From assembly GCF_000310145.2 (NCBI RefSeq), contig NZ_AMXA01000010.1, forward strand, positions 62,001 through 126,000: DNA of 64,000 nt, in the 5' to 3' direction. Below the pieces are notes generated by a model. It searched no databases and had not been told where the DNA came from. It saw only the letters and a list, made by a program, of their open reading frames with translations. Within the stretch, counting starts at the first letter, position 1, and the number at the start of each line of letters is the position of its first letter. Made by a program: the position numbers and the translations under genes. Shown here in pieces: positions 13,450 to 22,875 of the stretch. This DNA comes from Thauera sp. 28 (GTDB lineage Bacteria > Pseudomonadota > Gammaproteobacteria > Burkholderiales > Rhodocyclaceae).

Positions 13450-14364
13450 ATGACTACATCGAGCCCCCTGTTCGCCGCGTCCTCCCTCGGTGCAGGTTCG
13501 CGGCACAACCTGCGCGAGCGTCGTGTGCAGTGCCTCGGGCCGCATGGCCTGCACCGCATGGCCTACACCGAATGGGGCGACCCCGCCAACCCGCGCGTAC
13601 TGCTCTGCGTCCACGGACTGACGCGCAACGGCCGCGATTTCGACGACTTGGCGCGCGTGCTGGCCGACGACTACCGCGTCGTCTGTCCTGACGTGGTTGG
13701 GCGCGGGCGCAGCGACTGGCTGGGGGTCAAGTCCGATTACGGCTTTCCCGTGTACGTGGCGGACATGGTGACGCTGATCGCGCGCCTGGATGTCGAGGAG
13801 GTGCATTGGGTCGGTACTTCGATGGGCGGCATCATCGGCATGCTGCTCGCCAGCCAGCCGCATACGCCGATCAGCCGCCTGGTGCTCAACGATGTCGGTC
13901 CCGTCATCACCCGCGTGGCGCTCGAGCGCATTGCTCAGTACGTCGGCATGACGCCGCGCTTTCCGACCATGGAGGCGGCCGAGGCCTACATCCGCGAGGT
14001 AAGCGCGCCGTTCGGACCGCTCAGCGACGCGCAATGGCGCCACCTCACGCAATACTCGGTACGGCCGGTTGGCGGCGAAGGCGGTGGCTTCGCCTTTGTG
14101 TATGACCCAGGGCTGGGCGATGCCTTCCGCGCCGGGCCGATCGATGCCGATATCGACTTGTGGCCTGTGTACGAGGGCGTGCGCTGCCCGACCCTGGCCT
14201 TGCGTGGTGCGCAGTCCGATTTGCTCGCGGCCGACGTCTTCGAGGCAATGGGTACGCGAGGGCCGCGGGCGCGCACCGTCGAATTCACCGGGGTGGGGCA
14301 CGCGCCGATGCTGATGGATCCGGTGCAGATCGAGGTGGTGCGGGGCTTTCTGCTCGAAGCCTGA
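13450..14364 (+). CDS. Alpha/beta-hydrolase
   Basis: A 304-residue alpha/beta-hydrolase fold enzyme. The oxyanion-hole HG is in VLLCVHGLTRNGRDF, the nucleophile serine in GTSMGG (about residue 124), the acid is probably the aspartate in AQSDLLA, and the histidine is in GVGHAPML near the C-terminus. No signal peptide is seen, so it is cytoplasmic. The substrate cannot be read from sequence; relatives include esterases and lactonases. It stands alone between comEC and the convergent rsgA. Confidence 0.9.
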   Translation: MTTSSPLFAASSLGAGSRHNLRERRVQCLGPHGLHRMAYTEWGDPANPRVLLCVHGLTRNGRDFDDLARVLADDYRVVCPDVVGRGRSDWLGVKSDYGFPVYVADMVTLIARLDVEEVHWVGTSMGGIIGMLLASQPHTPISRLVLNDVGPVITRVALERIAQYVGMTPRFPTMEAAEAYIREVSAPFGPLSDAQWRHLTQYSVRPVGGEGGGFAFVYDPGLGDAFRAGPIDADIDLWPVYEGVRCPTLALRGAQSDLLAADVFEAMGTRGPRARTVEFTGVGHAPMLMDPVQIEVVRGFLLEA

Positions 14365-14407
14365 TCATCAGGCCCGCCGCGCCAGCCCGGGGCCGCTCCC
14401 GTCAGGA

Positions 14408-15352
14408 CTACCAGCCCGGATTGAGCCTACGTGCGGCGGCAATCTCTTCGCGAATGCTGCGGTAATGTTCCCAGCGTCGGCGGTGGATTGCTCCGGACTC
14501 GAGGGCGGCACGCAGCGCACAGCCTGGCTCTGCCTCGTGGCGGCAGTCGCGGAAGCGGCATTGGCCTAGATGAGGGCGGAACTCGACGAAGGCTTCGGCG
14601 AGGTCCTCGGCTGAAAGGTGCGCAAGCCCGAAAGCCTGCAGCCCAGGGCTGTCGATGAGCCAGCCGGCAGGCTCGCCGGCCCGTGCCGGCGGTAGTGGAT
14701 AGAGGCGGGCGAAGGTGGTGGTGTGCTTGCCGGAGTCGAGCGCGGCCGAGATTTCCCGAGTGGCGGCATTGGCCTCGGGGACAATCGCGTTGGTCAGGGT
14801 GGACTTGCCCATGCCCGATTGGCCGACGAAGATCGCGCGCAATCCTGCGAGGCGCTTGCGCAGCACATCCGCACCCTCCAGGGCCGAAACCTCGATCACC
14901 TCGTAGCCGAGGCGCGCGAAGGGTTCCAGCTGGGCGCGTGCAGCAGGCAAACGTTCATGCAGGTCGGCCTTGTTGAGGACCACCAGCGGCGTGATTTCCT
15001 GGCTCTCGGCGGCGGCAATGCAGCGCGACACCAGCAGATCCGAGAAGCCCGGCTCGGTTGCGACGACAATGACGATGTGGCTGAGGTTGGCGGCGATCAG
15101 CTTTTCGCGGAAGGCATCCGATCGCCACAACAGGTTGCGGCGCGGTCTCAGCGTCTCGATCACGCCCTGGCCGTCACCCCCGGGCAGGACTTGCACCTCG
15201 TCGCCGCAGGCAAAGCTGCTCTTCTTGCCGCGTGGATAGCAGCGCAGGCGTCCTTCGGGCGTGTCGATTTCGTAGTGGCGGCCAAAGGCGGCGACGATCA
15301 CGCCATCCACCCCATGTTCTTGGCCACCGCCGGGCCGGACGCGTTTTCTCAC
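14408..15352 (-). CDS. rsgA: Ribosome biogenesis GTPase RsgA
   Basis: RsgA is a circularly permuted GTPase that helps mature the 30S subunit. The 314-residue protein has an N-terminal OB fold (VIVAAFGRHYEIDTPEGRL), then G-motifs in permuted order: VVLNKADL (G4), VGQSGMGKSTLTNA (G1), a G2-like segment and IDSPGLQAFGL (G3). The C-terminal zinc knuckle is present (C-x4-C-x-H-x5-C in GQCRFRDCRHEAEPGC). It lies downstream of the M48 peptidase gene on the same strand and divergent from orn, a common proteobacterial arrangement. Confidence 0.96.
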   Translation of the reverse strand: MRKRVRPGGGQEHGVDGVIVAAFGRHYEIDTPEGRLRCYPRGKKSSFACGDEVQVLPGGDGQGVIETLRPRRNLLWRSDAFREKLIAANLSHIVIVVATEPGFSDLLVSRCIAAAESQEITPLVVLNKADLHERLPAARAQLEPFARLGYEVIEVSALEGADVLRKRLAGLRAIFVGQSGMGKSTLTNAIVPEANAATREISAALDSGKHTTTFARLYPLPPARAGEPAGWLIDSPGLQAFGLAHLSAEDLAEAFVEFRPHLGQCRFRDCRHEAEPGCALRAALESGAIHRRRWEHYRSIREEIAAARRLNPGW

Positions 15353-15423
15353 TCGAACCTGTCGCTGTGCTTGTTGTGGAACCGGGCGCGATGGTATTCG
15401 CCCTCGGCCAGGAGGTCCACGAT

Positions 15424-16671
15424 TCAGTGCGGCAATGCCTGCAGGCGCGCCACGCGCAGCACCGCGGGCGGGTGCGAGTCGAACACGCGCGAATACAGGG
15501 GGTCAGGCGTCAGCGTCGAGGCATTGTCGCGGTAGAGCTTGACCAGCGCTGCGACGAGATCCGATGCGCGCGTCTGCTTCGCCGCGTAGGCGTCGGCCTC
15601 GAACTCGTGCCTGCGCGACATGTGGCTGAGCACCGGCGCGAGCGGAAAGGTGAAGGCAGGCAGCACGAGGAAGAACAGGGCCAGTGCGGTCGCCATGTCA
15701 TTTGCCGAAGTCCCCAGTCCGGTGAAGAACCAGGGCTGGCTCGCGAGCCATCCCAGCAGGGCGAGCAGGACCAGGCTGGTCGGTGCAAGCACGGCCAGGC
15801 GCTTGATGATGTGGCGGTGACGGAAGTGTCCGAGTTCGTGGGCGAGCACGGCTTCGACTTCGTCTGTGTTGAGCTTGGCGAGCAGGGTGTCGAAGAAGAC
15901 GATGCGTTTGGCGGCACCGAAGCCGGTGAAATAGGCATTGCCATGCGCCGAGCGCCGTGAGCCGTCCATCACGAACAGCCCCTTGGACTGGAAGCCGCAA
16001 CGTGCCAGCAGGGCTTCGACGCGTGCCTTGAGCGCGGAGTCGGCTAGCGGCGTGAAGGTATTGAAGAGAGGCGCGATGAAGGTGGGCCAGATGATCATCG
16101 CCAGCAGGTTGAAGCCGAGCCAGAAGGCCCACACCCACAGCCACCAGAGTTCGCCCATTGCGCCCGCGAGCCATAGCAGCAGCGCAAGCACGGGCAGGCC
16201 GATCAAGGCCGCGAGTGCGCCCTGGCGGACAGTGTCGGTGACGAAAAGGCGCGGGGTCATGCGATTGAAACCGAAGCGTCGCTCGATGCCGAAGGTGCGT
16301 GCGAGCACGAAGGGTAGGTCCACCAGCCAGCCCAGCACACCCAGCGTCGCCAGCAGGGCGACACCGTGCGCCAGGCTGCCGGCACCGAGCAGCGGCGCCC
16401 ACGCGTCATGGATGAACTGCAGTCCGCCGCCCAGTGTCAGCACCAGGACCAGCACCACGCCTGCCACTGCGTCGCGCATGCCGAGGCCGACGCGTGCTGC
16501 CGTGTAGTCGGCCGCACGCTGGTGTGAGGCGAGCGGGATGGCATCGGCAAAGGCCTCGGGCACGCGATCGCGATGTGCCTGCACGTGGTGCCTGTGGCGC
16601 TGCATCAGTGCCAGCCGCGCGGCGAGGCCGAGCAGCAGGACGCAGACGAAGAGGGCGGTGAATGCATTCAT
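15424..16671 (-). CDS. M48-family membrane metallopeptidase (Ste24-like)
   Basis: This 415-residue integral membrane peptidase belongs to the Ste24/CAAX-protease-like M48A group. It carries the zinc motif HELGH in EAVLAHELGHFRHRH (about residue 274) and a downstream EADAYAA glutamate that completes the site. There are several hydrophobic segments (about 1-20, 65-90, 100-125, 145-165, 180-205, 290-315 and 325-350), as in the Ste24 barrel. Bacterial members are assumed to take part in membrane-protein quality control. It precedes rsgA by 71 bases on the same strand. Confidence 0.93.
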   Translation of the reverse strand: MNAFTALFVCVLLLGLAARLALMQRHRHHVQAHRDRVPEAFADAIPLASHQRAADYTAARVGLGMRDAVAGVVLVLVLTLGGGLQFIHDAWAPLLGAGSLAHGVALLATLGVLGWLVDLPFVLARTFGIERRFGFNRMTPRLFVTDTVRQGALAALIGLPVLALLLWLAGAMGELWWLWVWAFWLGFNLLAMIIWPTFIAPLFNTFTPLADSALKARVEALLARCGFQSKGLFVMDGSRRSAHGNAYFTGFGAAKRIVFFDTLLAKLNTDEVEAVLAHELGHFRHRHIIKRLAVLAPTSLVLLALLGWLASQPWFFTGLGTSANDMATALALFFLVLPAFTFPLAPVLSHMSRRHEFEADAYAAKQTRASDLVAALVKLYRDNASTLTPDPLYSRVFDSHPPAVLRVARLQALPH

Positions 16672-16891
16672 CGGTGGTCAGGGGAGGCGAGGGTGACTGT
16701 TGAACAACGGGCCTGCTGCCGAGGACTGGGCGTTCGGCCATGGGGTGCGGGGCGCCAGCTTCGAAACACGGGCTGGCGCTCCTGCGATTGCGGCAGCCAA
16801 GGCGAGCCGTGGGTGCAGCGAGTCATGCGAACTGTGACACAATCGCCCCCTTGATTGTTTCGTGGCAACGCACCGACAGGGCGCATCGATT

Positions 16892-17440
16892 ATGGCACAG
16901 GACCCCAAGACCCTTATCTGGCTGGACATGGAGATGACCGGCCTGGAACCCGATCGCGATCGCATCATCGAGATCGCCATCGTGCTCACCAACGAGCAGC
17001 TCGAGACCATCGCCGAGGCGCCGGTGATCACCGTTCACCAGCCCGACAGCGTGCTCGACGGCATGGACGAATGGAACCGCAACACGCATGGCAAGTCCGG
17101 CCTCACGGCGCGGGTGCGGGCATCGACCGTGTCCGAGGCGGAGGCCGAGGCTACGGTGCTGGAATTTCTGCAGCAATGGGTGCCGGCGCGCAGTTCGCCG
17201 ATGTGCGGCAACTCGGTGTGCCAGGATCGTCGCTTTCTTGCACGCTGGATGCCGGGCCTGGAGGCCTGGTTCCATTACCGCAACCTCGACGTGTCCACAG
17301 TCAAGGAGCTCGCCAGGCGCTGGCGCCCGGAGGTGTACGAGGGCGTCAAGAAGGCCGGCACACACACCGCACTGGCTGACATCCACGAATCGATTGCCGA
17401 GTTGCGCCACTATCGCGATCACTTCCTGCGCCTGGACTGA
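16892..17440 (+). CDS. orn: Oligoribonuclease
   Basis: Orn is the DEDDh exonuclease that degrades two-residue RNA products, including pGpG from cyclic di-GMP turnover. The 182-residue protein has exo I (WLDMEMTGL, with D and E), exo II around [16 protein letters not shown], and exo III around [18 protein letters not shown] with the catalytic histidine and aspartate. An in-frame ATG 30 bases upstream exists, but [18 protein letters not shown] matches the family start. A GACACAAT sequence about 50 bases upstream may be the -10 region. Confidence 0.97.
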   Translation: MAQDPKTLIWLDMEMTGLEPDRDRIIEIAIVLTNEQLETIAEAPVITVHQPDSVLDGMDEWNRNTHGKSGLTARVRASTVSEAEAEATVLEFLQQWVPARSSPMCGNSVCQDRRFLARWMPGLEAWFHYRNLDVSTVKELARRWRPEVYEGVKKAGTHTALADIHESIAELRHYRDHFLRLD

Positions 17441-17449
17441 GCAGCGGTC

Positions 17450-19102
17450 TTACTCCCTCCGCCGCAACAGCCTGAAGTTCTCCTGGCGCTTGCCGGCGCC
17501 ACGGCGGAACTCCCACACTGTCTCCCATTCGGGCGCGAGCTCGACGGCGCCCTCGCGACGCTCGAGCTGCACCAGCAGCAGCGGGCACGGCGTACTGCCT
17601 GCGACGATACGTTCGGCGCGCAGCCCGGCGTAATAGTCCATCGAGGTGCGCATCGCGTCGGATAGTCCGGTGGTGGCAATGCAGCTCAGTGGCCGTTCGC
17701 TGCGTTCGCCCTGGACGGCGATATCCAACGATTGCACCACACCGCGGTAGCTGCGCCCATGGTCGAACCACGGCATCAGCAGGACCACGGCAAGGCTCCA
17801 CAGCATGACCAGGCCGATTGCCCAGTTGGCAGGCGCTCGCGAGATGCTGCGTGGCAGGCGCGCCACGAGCAGGATCCACAGCGCAGTGATCGCCACGCCT
17901 GCGATCAGGCGGTATTGTTCCTGTGGCAGGACGAAGTCGGGCGCATTGCGCTCAACGTGGCGGGCAAGCCCTGGCGGCCACTCGAATGCCTGAGCGCTCC
18001 ACGCCAGCCAGACCAGGATCCCGAATACTGCCAGGCTCATCAGCGCGAACCAGTCGAAGGCGCTCGCTGCGCCGCGACGCAGTTGCACGACCCCCACTGC
18101 CGCGAGCAAGGCGGCACCTGGAATCAGGGCGAGCAGGTTGGCCTGCGACAGGTCGCCGGACAGGACCACCCAGCCCAGGCCCAGCGCGAGGCTGAGCACC
18201 GGCAGCAGGGCGGGCAGAGAAGTGAGGTGGCGGCGGGCGCGCCACAGCCCCCACAGTGCGACTGGCCACAGCGGCCACAGGAACCAGCCGACGAGTTCGA
18301 GCAGGCGGGGTGTTTCCGCGACGGCGAGTGCTGCGGCCGACAGCCTCAGCCATTCGGCACCCAGCCACAGGTTGAGCAGTTCGGGGGCGTTCAGGTGCAG
18401 GGCAAGTGGCCAGGCACCCGACACGGCCAGCATCAGGCACAGACCGGCAAGCAGTCCGCCGCTGGCGCGTGGCTGGCGGCATTCGGCGCTGAGTAGCGCC
18501 AGCATCATCAAGGGCGCTGTGATCAAGAGCCCGCCGAGGCCGCCGGCGAGGAAGGCAAGGCCGCTGCCCAGCCCGGCCGTGACGCCGCCGGCGAGGGGGC
18601 GCCGCGGCAGTTCGGCCAGACCGCTCAGCGTCAGTGCGAGCATGGCGAACACCGCCAGCAAAGGCTGAGTCTCATGGGCATGCAGGACGAGACCGAGCGT
18701 ACCGAGCGCAAGCAGGGCCGCTGGCGTGCGACTGGACCGACCGTGGAGGGATTCTGCCGCGCGGGCGGTGAAGAAAATGGCGATTGCGACGAATAGCGCA
18801 CTCGCAAGGCGTGCAGCGCCATGTGCCGTGAGCAGATCGCCAGCCAATGCGGCAAACACCGCTGCCACCCAGTAGTAGAGTGGCGGATAGTCTGTCAGTG
18901 GCTCGCCAGCCAGCATCGGGAACAGCGCTGACTCGCCCTGCAGGATGCTCAGCACGGGGCCGAAATAGCGCGCATCGTCGCCGCGCCAGGGGTCGTGCAC
19001 GGTGAGACCGACAAGCAGGTAAGCCGCGATCAGCACGGTCAGGCCGACGGTGCCATAGATGCGGCGCTGGAACAGGGTAGGCGTGGCGGGCTCGCGAATC
19101 AT
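17450..19102 (-). CDS. GT39/GT83-like membrane glycosyltransferase
   Basis: A 550-residue polytopic membrane protein of the ArnT/PMT-like superfamily, which moves sugars from polyprenyl-phosphate carriers on the periplasmic side. The N-terminal loop has the hallmark acidic motif (HDPWRGDDARYFGPVL, with DD about residue 37) and the downstream TDYPPLYYW stretch. About eleven to twelve hydrophobic segments follow, then a soluble C-terminal domain from about residue 450. The acceptor is unknown; lipid A modification or protein glycosylation are both possible. The start at 19102 fits the family; the frame is open further upstream but low-complexity. It converges on orn. Confidence 0.85.
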   Translation of the reverse strand: MIREPATPTLFQRRIYGTVGLTVLIAAYLLVGLTVHDPWRGDDARYFGPVLSILQGESALFPMLAGEPLTDYPPLYYWVAAVFAALAGDLLTAHGAARLASALFVAIAIFFTARAAESLHGRSSRTPAALLALGTLGLVLHAHETQPLLAVFAMLALTLSGLAELPRRPLAGGVTAGLGSGLAFLAGGLGGLLITAPLMMLALLSAECRQPRASGGLLAGLCLMLAVSGAWPLALHLNAPELLNLWLGAEWLRLSAAALAVAETPRLLELVGWFLWPLWPVALWGLWRARRHLTSLPALLPVLSLALGLGWVVLSGDLSQANLLALIPGAALLAAVGVVQLRRGAASAFDWFALMSLAVFGILVWLAWSAQAFEWPPGLARHVERNAPDFVLPQEQYRLIAGVAITALWILLVARLPRSISRAPANWAIGLVMLWSLAVVLLMPWFDHGRSYRGVVQSLDIAVQGERSERPLSCIATTGLSDAMRTSMDYYAGLRAERIVAGSTPCPLLLVQLERREGAVELAPEWETVWEFRRGAGKRQENFRLLRRRE

Positions 19103-19258
19103 GCGCGCATTGTGCGGGTGAGTTGTATTGCATGGCAAACATGCCGGCAGCGTGGGCTGAGGGTGCGGTGCGGGCGCAACGCCCGCTACGCCCGCCAGGA
19201 CGGTGCAGCGCTGCTGCGCCGGGGCTTTGGGCGCCACGCTTGTGTATGCGCCGGACAC

Positions 19259-19281
19259 AAAAAAGGCAGCCGAAGCTGCCT
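19259..19281 (-). terminator. Rho-independent terminator of rpmE
   Basis: Read on the minus strand this is AGGCAGC, loop TTCG, GCTGCCT, then a T-run: a perfect 7-base-pair stem with a stable UUCG tetraloop. It lies about 70 bases after the rpmE stop. Confidence 0.9.
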
Positions 19282-19351
19282 GTTCTGTGCTGCCGAGGCG
19301 CGTTTGGGCGCTCTGGCGTGCAGCGCCTCGTCGGGCGCCGCGCGTGCCGGA

Positions 19352-19570
19352 TCAGCTGGCGCGCTGGACGCTGCCGTACTTCTGGCGGAAGCGCTCGACG
19401 CGGCCGGCGGTGTCGACGATCTTCTGCTTGCCAGTGTAGAACGGGTGGCAGGCCGAGCACACTTCAACGTGGTAGGCGGGCTTGCCCAGGGTCGAGCGAG
19501 TGACGAACGTGTTACCGCAGGAGCAGGTCACGTTGACGTCGTTGTACTTGGGATGGATGTCCGCTTTCAT
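19352..19570 (-). CDS. rpmE: 50S ribosomal protein L31
   Basis: The 72-residue L31 is of the zinc-binding (C+) type: cysteines occur in VTCSCGNTF and [11 protein letters not shown], the four-cysteine pattern typical of rpmE rather than rpmE2. The start is MKADIHPKY, the usual N-terminus. The coding region is followed by a strong hairpin terminator. It is divergent from the dihydrouridine synthase gene, with about 170 bases between their starts. Confidence 0.98.
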   Translation of the reverse strand: MKADIHPKYNDVNVTCSCGNTFVTRSTLGKPAYHVEVCSACHPFYTGKQKIVDTAGRVERFRQKYGSVQRAS

Positions 19571-19692
19571 GGTGGTTTCCTGATGCTGGCGGGCGGCGGA
19601 TGTGACCACCCTGTTGTGAAGAATCCAGGATTATCCGACAGTCGCAACACCCATGCAAGGAAAATGCGCAGCGCGGGCCTGGCTGCGGTATT

Positions 19693-19698
19693 ACAATC
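19693..19698 (+). promoter_or_regulatory. Possible -10 box upstream of dus
   Basis: TACAAT sits 45 bases before the GTG start, in the gap to rpmE. The same hexamer occurs before ygiQ. No convincing -35 box is seen. Confidence 0.3.
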
Positions 19699-19743
19699 GC
19701 GCCCTTTCGGACCGGCTGCCGCCTCTGCGGCAAGGAGACCGCG

Positions 19744-20784
19744 GTGCTGTTGCTCGCGCCCATGGAAGGCTTGCTCGATGACGTCCTGCGCGCGGTGCTG
19801 ACGCGGGTGGGCGGCTACGACCACGCGGTGACCGAGTTCGTACGCGTTTCCGGCACCCTTCTGCCCGACCGCTACTTTCGCCGCATCGCCCCCGAGCTGG
19901 ATGCCGGTAGCCGCACGGGCGCCGGAGTTCCTGTGCGGGTGCAGCTGCTCGGCTCCGACCCGGCCTGCATGGCGGCCAACGCCGAGCGCCTGGCGCGGCT
20001 CGATCCCGCCGGGGTTGATCTCAATTTCGGCTGCCCTGCGCCCACGGTCAACCGCCATCGTGGTGGTGCCGTGCTGCTCGACGAGCCCGAACTGCTGCAT
20101 CGCATCGCCGCAGCGCTCGCGGCTGTGCTGCCGCCTGGCCTGCCGCTCACGGCCAAGATGCGCCTGGGGGTTGCCGACCCGGGCCGCGCGCGCGAGTGTG
20201 CGCTGGCCCTGGTCGAAGGCGGTGTGCATGGCCTGGTGGTCCATGCGCGCACCAAGGTGCAGGGCTACAAGCCGCCTGCGCACTGGGAATGGGTTGCGCG
20301 CATCGCCGATGTGGTGAACGTGCCGGTCGTCGCCAACGGCGAGGTGTGGACCGCCGCCGACTGGGTGCGCTGCCGCGCCGTCGCTGGCGTGCCGGGCGTA
20401 ATGATCGGGCGCGGCGCGGTGGCTGACCCCTTCCTCGCCGCGCGCATCCGTGCAGGGCGGCTGGACGCGCCGGACGCCGCCGAGCGCGCGCGCGAATGGC
20501 AGGTGTTGCTGATGCTGCTGGAGGATTTTCGCGTCCGCGTGCGGCGCAAGGTCGAGCCGCGCCACGTGTCCGGGCGCATCAAGCAGTGGCTGCACCTGCT
20601 CGCCCGCAACTACCCACAGGCCGATCGCCTCTTCACCGACATCCGGCCCATCAAGGCGCTGGCCGAGATCGAAGCGGTGATGGCGCGACACGGCGTCCCG
20701 CTCGGTGCGCAGGCGAGCTGTGTGGCCGATACCGTTGCCGATGCCTTGCCTGAGGCCAAGCGCCTGCTGCCGATTGCCGCATGA
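19744..20784 (+). CDS. dusC: tRNA-dihydrouridine synthase, DusC-like
   Basis: A flavin enzyme reducing uridine to dihydrouridine in tRNA, 346 residues. The FMN-binding TIM barrel starts at MLLLAPMEGLLDDVLR; the catalytic cysteine is in NFGCPAPTVNRHRGGA (about residue 97), and phosphate-binding residues are in VVANGEVW and MIGRGAVADPF. The protein looks closest to DusC (position 16 of tRNA), but subfamily is judged by eye. The start is GTG at 19744 with AAGGAG 9 bases upstream. The next gene begins 38 bases downstream and may be co-transcribed. Confidence 0.9.
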   Translation: MLLLAPMEGLLDDVLRAVLTRVGGYDHAVTEFVRVSGTLLPDRYFRRIAPELDAGSRTGAGVPVRVQLLGSDPACMAANAERLARLDPAGVDLNFGCPAPTVNRHRGGAVLLDEPELLHRIAAALAAVLPPGLPLTAKMRLGVADPGRARECALALVEGGVHGLVVHARTKVQGYKPPAHWEWVARIADVVNVPVVANGEVWTAADWVRCRAVAGVPGVMIGRGAVADPFLAARIRAGRLDAPDAAERAREWQVLLMLLEDFRVRVRRKVEPRHVSGRIKQWLHLLARNYPQADRLFTDIRPIKALAEIEAVMARHGVPLGAQASCVADTVADALPEAKRLLPIAA

Positions 20785-20821
20785 TCCAGACCGAACCGAC
20801 GTGCCTCGCCGAGGACAGCCG

Positions 20822-21526
20822 ATGAGCTACGCCAACTCCAGTATCCCGCAGAGCGCCCAGCAGACGGTGCACCATGCCCTCGCCGAGCGTGTGCGCAAGC
20901 ACCTCGCCGAGCCTTTTCGCAAGCCCTACGCGGAGTACAACCGCGCCGCCTTCGACATCAGCCTGGCGGGCTGGGACGGGCGTGCGCCGCTCATCCTGGA
21001 CGCCGGCTGCGGCGTGGGCCACAGCACCATCCAGATCGCCCGCCAGTTCCCGGACCACTGGGTGATCGGCGTCGATCAGTCCCAGGACCGGCTGTCGCGA
21101 CGCAAGCCCTACCCGGATGCGCTGCTGCCCAGGAACATGGTCTTCGTACGCGCCGACCTGGTTGACTACTGGCGCCTGCTCGACGCCGCCGGGCTGCGGC
21201 TGGCGCGCCACTACCTGCTGTATCCCAATCCCTGGCCCAAGATCGGCCACCTGGGTCGACGCTGGCACGCTCATCCGGTGTTCCCGTGGATCGTCCGCGC
21301 CGGCGGGGTGCTGGAATGCCGCAGCAACTGGCAGGTCTATATCGAGGAGTTCGCGTGTGCGCTCGGCGTGGCACTCGGCAGTGCGCCGTCGTGGGAGACC
21401 TTCGAGGCCGACCAGCCGCTCACGCCCTTCGAGCGCAAGTATCGCGATTCCGGCCAGGCGCTTTACCGGCTCGTACTCGAACTGCCGTCCGCCGCAATCA
21501 CTGCGGGCGCTGTAACGGATCTTTGA
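20822..21526 (+). CDS. TrmB-like SAM-dependent methyltransferase
   Basis: This 234-residue protein has a class I methyltransferase fold: motif I is ILDAGCGVGHSTIQIA (about 59-74), followed by the acidic motif II in VIGVDQSQDRL. HYLLYPNPWPKIGHLGRRW resembles the PDPWPK signature of TrmB, the tRNA guanine-46 N7-methyltransferase. Other TrmB features are weak (P-N for P-D and a loose C-terminus with FERKYRDSGQALYRL), so it is a diverged TrmB relative rather than a sure TrmB. It follows a tRNA-modifying dus gene closely, which supports a role on tRNA. Confidence 0.78.
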   Translation: MSYANSSIPQSAQQTVHHALAERVRKHLAEPFRKPYAEYNRAAFDISLAGWDGRAPLILDAGCGVGHSTIQIARQFPDHWVIGVDQSQDRLSRRKPYPDALLPRNMVFVRADLVDYWRLLDAAGLRLARHYLLYPNPWPKIGHLGRRWHAHPVFPWIVRAGGVLECRSNWQVYIEEFACALGVALGSAPSWETFEADQPLTPFERKYRDSGQALYRLVLELPSAAITAGAVTDL

Positions 21527-21580
21527 CTTGCCGGGCGGCGCTGCATGCGCCACCCTTGGTACCGACCTGTGGAGACTGCC

Positions 21581-22348
<768 letters not shown>

Positions 22349-22354
22349 ATCTTT

Positions 22355-22372
22355 CTGCAAAATGTTTTGCAG
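22355..22372. terminator. Perfect palindrome after the YecA-like gene
   Basis: CTGCAAAA-TG-TTTTGCAG, an 8-base-pair perfect inverted repeat starting 7 bases after the stop codon. No T-run follows. It could be a hairpin that ends or protects the message, or an operator for the next gene. Confidence 0.4.
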
Positions 22373-22489
22373 GGCATTGATTGATAAGCACTAATCAGGT
22401 GCTCGGGGGCTTGCGTGGCGTAGCCGTTGGGATAGAATCCGCGCGCCTCTCGGCCCCCGATCAATGTTCATTTCCTGCGAAAACGGTTC

Positions 22490-22864
22490 ATGGAAGGTTT
22501 CAACCCCTGCCTGGATTGCGGCATCTGCTGCACCCACTTCCGCATCTCGTTCTACTGGGCAGAGGCGGACGATGCCCCCGGCGGGTTCGTGCCCGCCGCC
22601 ATGACCGAGAAGCTCAACCATACGATGCGTTGCATGAAGGGCAGCAACACGGTGCCGCGGCGCTGTTCAGCACTCGCCGGCGAGGTTGGCAAGCAGGTCG
22701 CATGCACCATCTACGAGAACCGTCCGACGCCCTGTCGCGAGTTTCCGGTCTATTTCGACGACGGCACGCCCAACCCGAAGTGCGATGAGCTGCGCGCCAC
22801 CATTGGCCTGCCGCCGCTGCCGCACTCGCCATTGCCCCAGTCGCCGCTGCCGCGTGCAGCCTGA
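22490..22864 (+). CDS. YkgJ-family cysteine cluster protein
   Basis: A 124-residue protein of the YkgJ/UPF0153 type (zinc- or iron-chelating domain). Conserved cysteines are in CLDCGICC (residues 7-14), MRCMKG, RRCSAL, ACTIYENRPTPCREFP, which together can hold a metal or Fe-S cluster. The function is not established. A GATAGAAT sequence about 55 bases upstream could be its -10 region. The C-terminus is a short proline-rich tail. Confidence 0.9.
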   Translation: MEGFNPCLDCGICCTHFRISFYWAEADDAPGGFVPAAMTEKLNHTMRCMKGSNTVPRRCSALAGEVGKQVACTIYENRPTPCREFPVYFDDGTPNPKCDELRATIGLPPLPHSPLPQSPLPRAA

Positions 22865-22875
22865 GGGAATGCGCC

